DNA from: an uncultured Saprospiraceae bacterium
GTDB lineage: Bacteria > Bacteroidota > Bacteroidia > Chitinophagales > Saprospiraceae
DNA: 5,575 nucleotides
Direction: 5' to 3'
NCBI GenBank assembly: GCA_937942405.1
Contig: CALDEN010000120.1
Span: forward strand, 1-5,575
Position 1 is the stretch's first letter, and every line of letters begins with the position of its first letter. This document shows, one piece after another, positions 5,134 to 5,575 of the stretch. The position numbers and the translations under genes are program-made. The notes beneath the pieces were generated by a model. That model had not been told where the DNA came from. It did no database searches and saw only the letters and a list, made by a program, of their open reading frames with translations.

Positions 5134-5575
5134 TCACTCTATTATTAGTTTTTTTACATATTGCATATTGTCTTTTCGATATTCCAATAAGTAAATTCCT
5201 GTATTTATATCTGAGACATCTAACACCGATTGCTTACTGATGTTATTTGTACTTATTAGTATCTGTCCATTCATCGATCTTAAAATCAAACTTGCGTCTT
5301 CTGTATCGATATTATTCAAGTGGATATTTACAAAATCAGAACTGGGGTTAGGGAAAATTTCAAAATTTCCAAACTCAATGTCCTCTATCCCAGAAGTAGG
5401 TGGCAACAATACGGCATCGATTACATGTACTACGCCGTTGTCAGCTGGTATATCTGCTACCGTTACTTGTGCATCATTGATAAAGACATTGCCATTCTCA
5501 ATCTTTACGGTTATGTCTTTTCCGTTAATTGTAGTCGCTACTTGTCCATCACTTAGGTCTGCACTGTTTACCTGT
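5134..5575 (-). CDS. Fasciclin (FAS1)-domain secreted protein with T9SS C-terminal sorting domain (partial, 5' end beyond the right edge)
   Basis: The frame is open from the right edge to TGA at 5136-5134, giving 146 C-terminal residues. There is no real start in the window; the TTG near 5409 is an internal Leu codon. The first part (visible residues 1-59) is the end of a FAS1 domain: INGKDITVKIENGNVFIND, then VTVADIPADNGVVHVIDAVL, the typical closing strand-helix-strand with the conserved NGVVHVIDAVL motif. After a short linker (PPTSGIEDIEFG) comes a type A sorting domain of about 75 residues: FEIFPNPSSDFVNIHL, then LILRSMNGQIL, DVSDINTGIYLLEYR and the basic-hydrophobic end YVKKLIIE. Such tails send proteins through the T9SS across the outer membrane, where they are anchored or released. 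FAS1 domains are usually adhesive or matrix-associated. How many FAS1 or other domains precede is not visible. Confidence 0.9.
   Translation of the reverse strand, partial: QVNSADLSDGQVATTINGKDITVKIENGNVFINDAQVTVADIPADNGVVHVIDAVLLPPTSGIEDIEFGNFEIFPNPSSDFVNIHLNNIDTEDASLILRSMNGQILISTNNISKQSVLDVSDINTGIYLLEYRKDNMQYVKKLIIE

Noticed and set aside
5134..5409. Treating the T9SS tail as a complete 91-residue protein starting near 5409
   Set aside because: The apparent start is an internal TTG, and the frame continues upstream into a clear FAS1 domain to the window edge.
5320..5556. 78-residue plus-strand open frame
   Set aside because: It is antisense to the FAS1/T9SS coding sequence, which is recognisable across the whole interval.

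Overview
The window looks like a chromosomal piece of a Bacteroidota genome. It encodes a secreted protein with a C-terminal type IX secretion (T9SS) sorting domain, promoter candidates of the TTTG / TAnnTTTG type, no clear Shine-Dalgarno sequences, and a GxxExxY gene set among degenerate ATTCTGA-type repeats. The T9SS tail and the sigma/anti-sigma architecture would fit a free-living lineage such as Saprospiria or Cytophagia, but the sequence does not fix the family.

Left part (1-1005, everything on the minus strand). The window starts inside a DUF389 membrane protein, of which only the first 67 residues are present. A candidate promoter lies upstream of it. A 293-base spacer then carries two copies of a 34-bp direct repeat, followed by a GxxExxY (PD-(D/E)XK-like) gene and an imperfect inverted repeat.

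Middle part (1006-2908). A two-gene minus-strand unit encodes a glutaryl-CoA dehydrogenase (gcdH) followed 19 bases later by a small DUF1059-like protein. Divergent from it, on the plus strand, is folB (dihydroneopterin aldolase), the only plus-strand gene in the window.

Right part (2999-5575, minus strand). In order of transcription this holds the end of a fasciclin (FAS1)-domain protein with a T9SS sorting tail, a terminator-like hairpin, an ECF sigma factor with a GTG start, and its overlapping partner. The partner has a short cytoplasmic domain, one inner-membrane helix, a Ser/Thr/Asn-rich linker of about 175 residues and a C-terminal beta-barrel-like domain ending in Phe. This arrangement suggests an anti-sigma factor that spans both membranes and could relay outer-membrane state directly to transcription. 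It is the most interesting system in the window. A class of dual membrane-spanning anti-sigma factors has been reported in Bacteroides, so the architecture is not wholly new, but this pair appears divergent and its signal and regulon are unknown.
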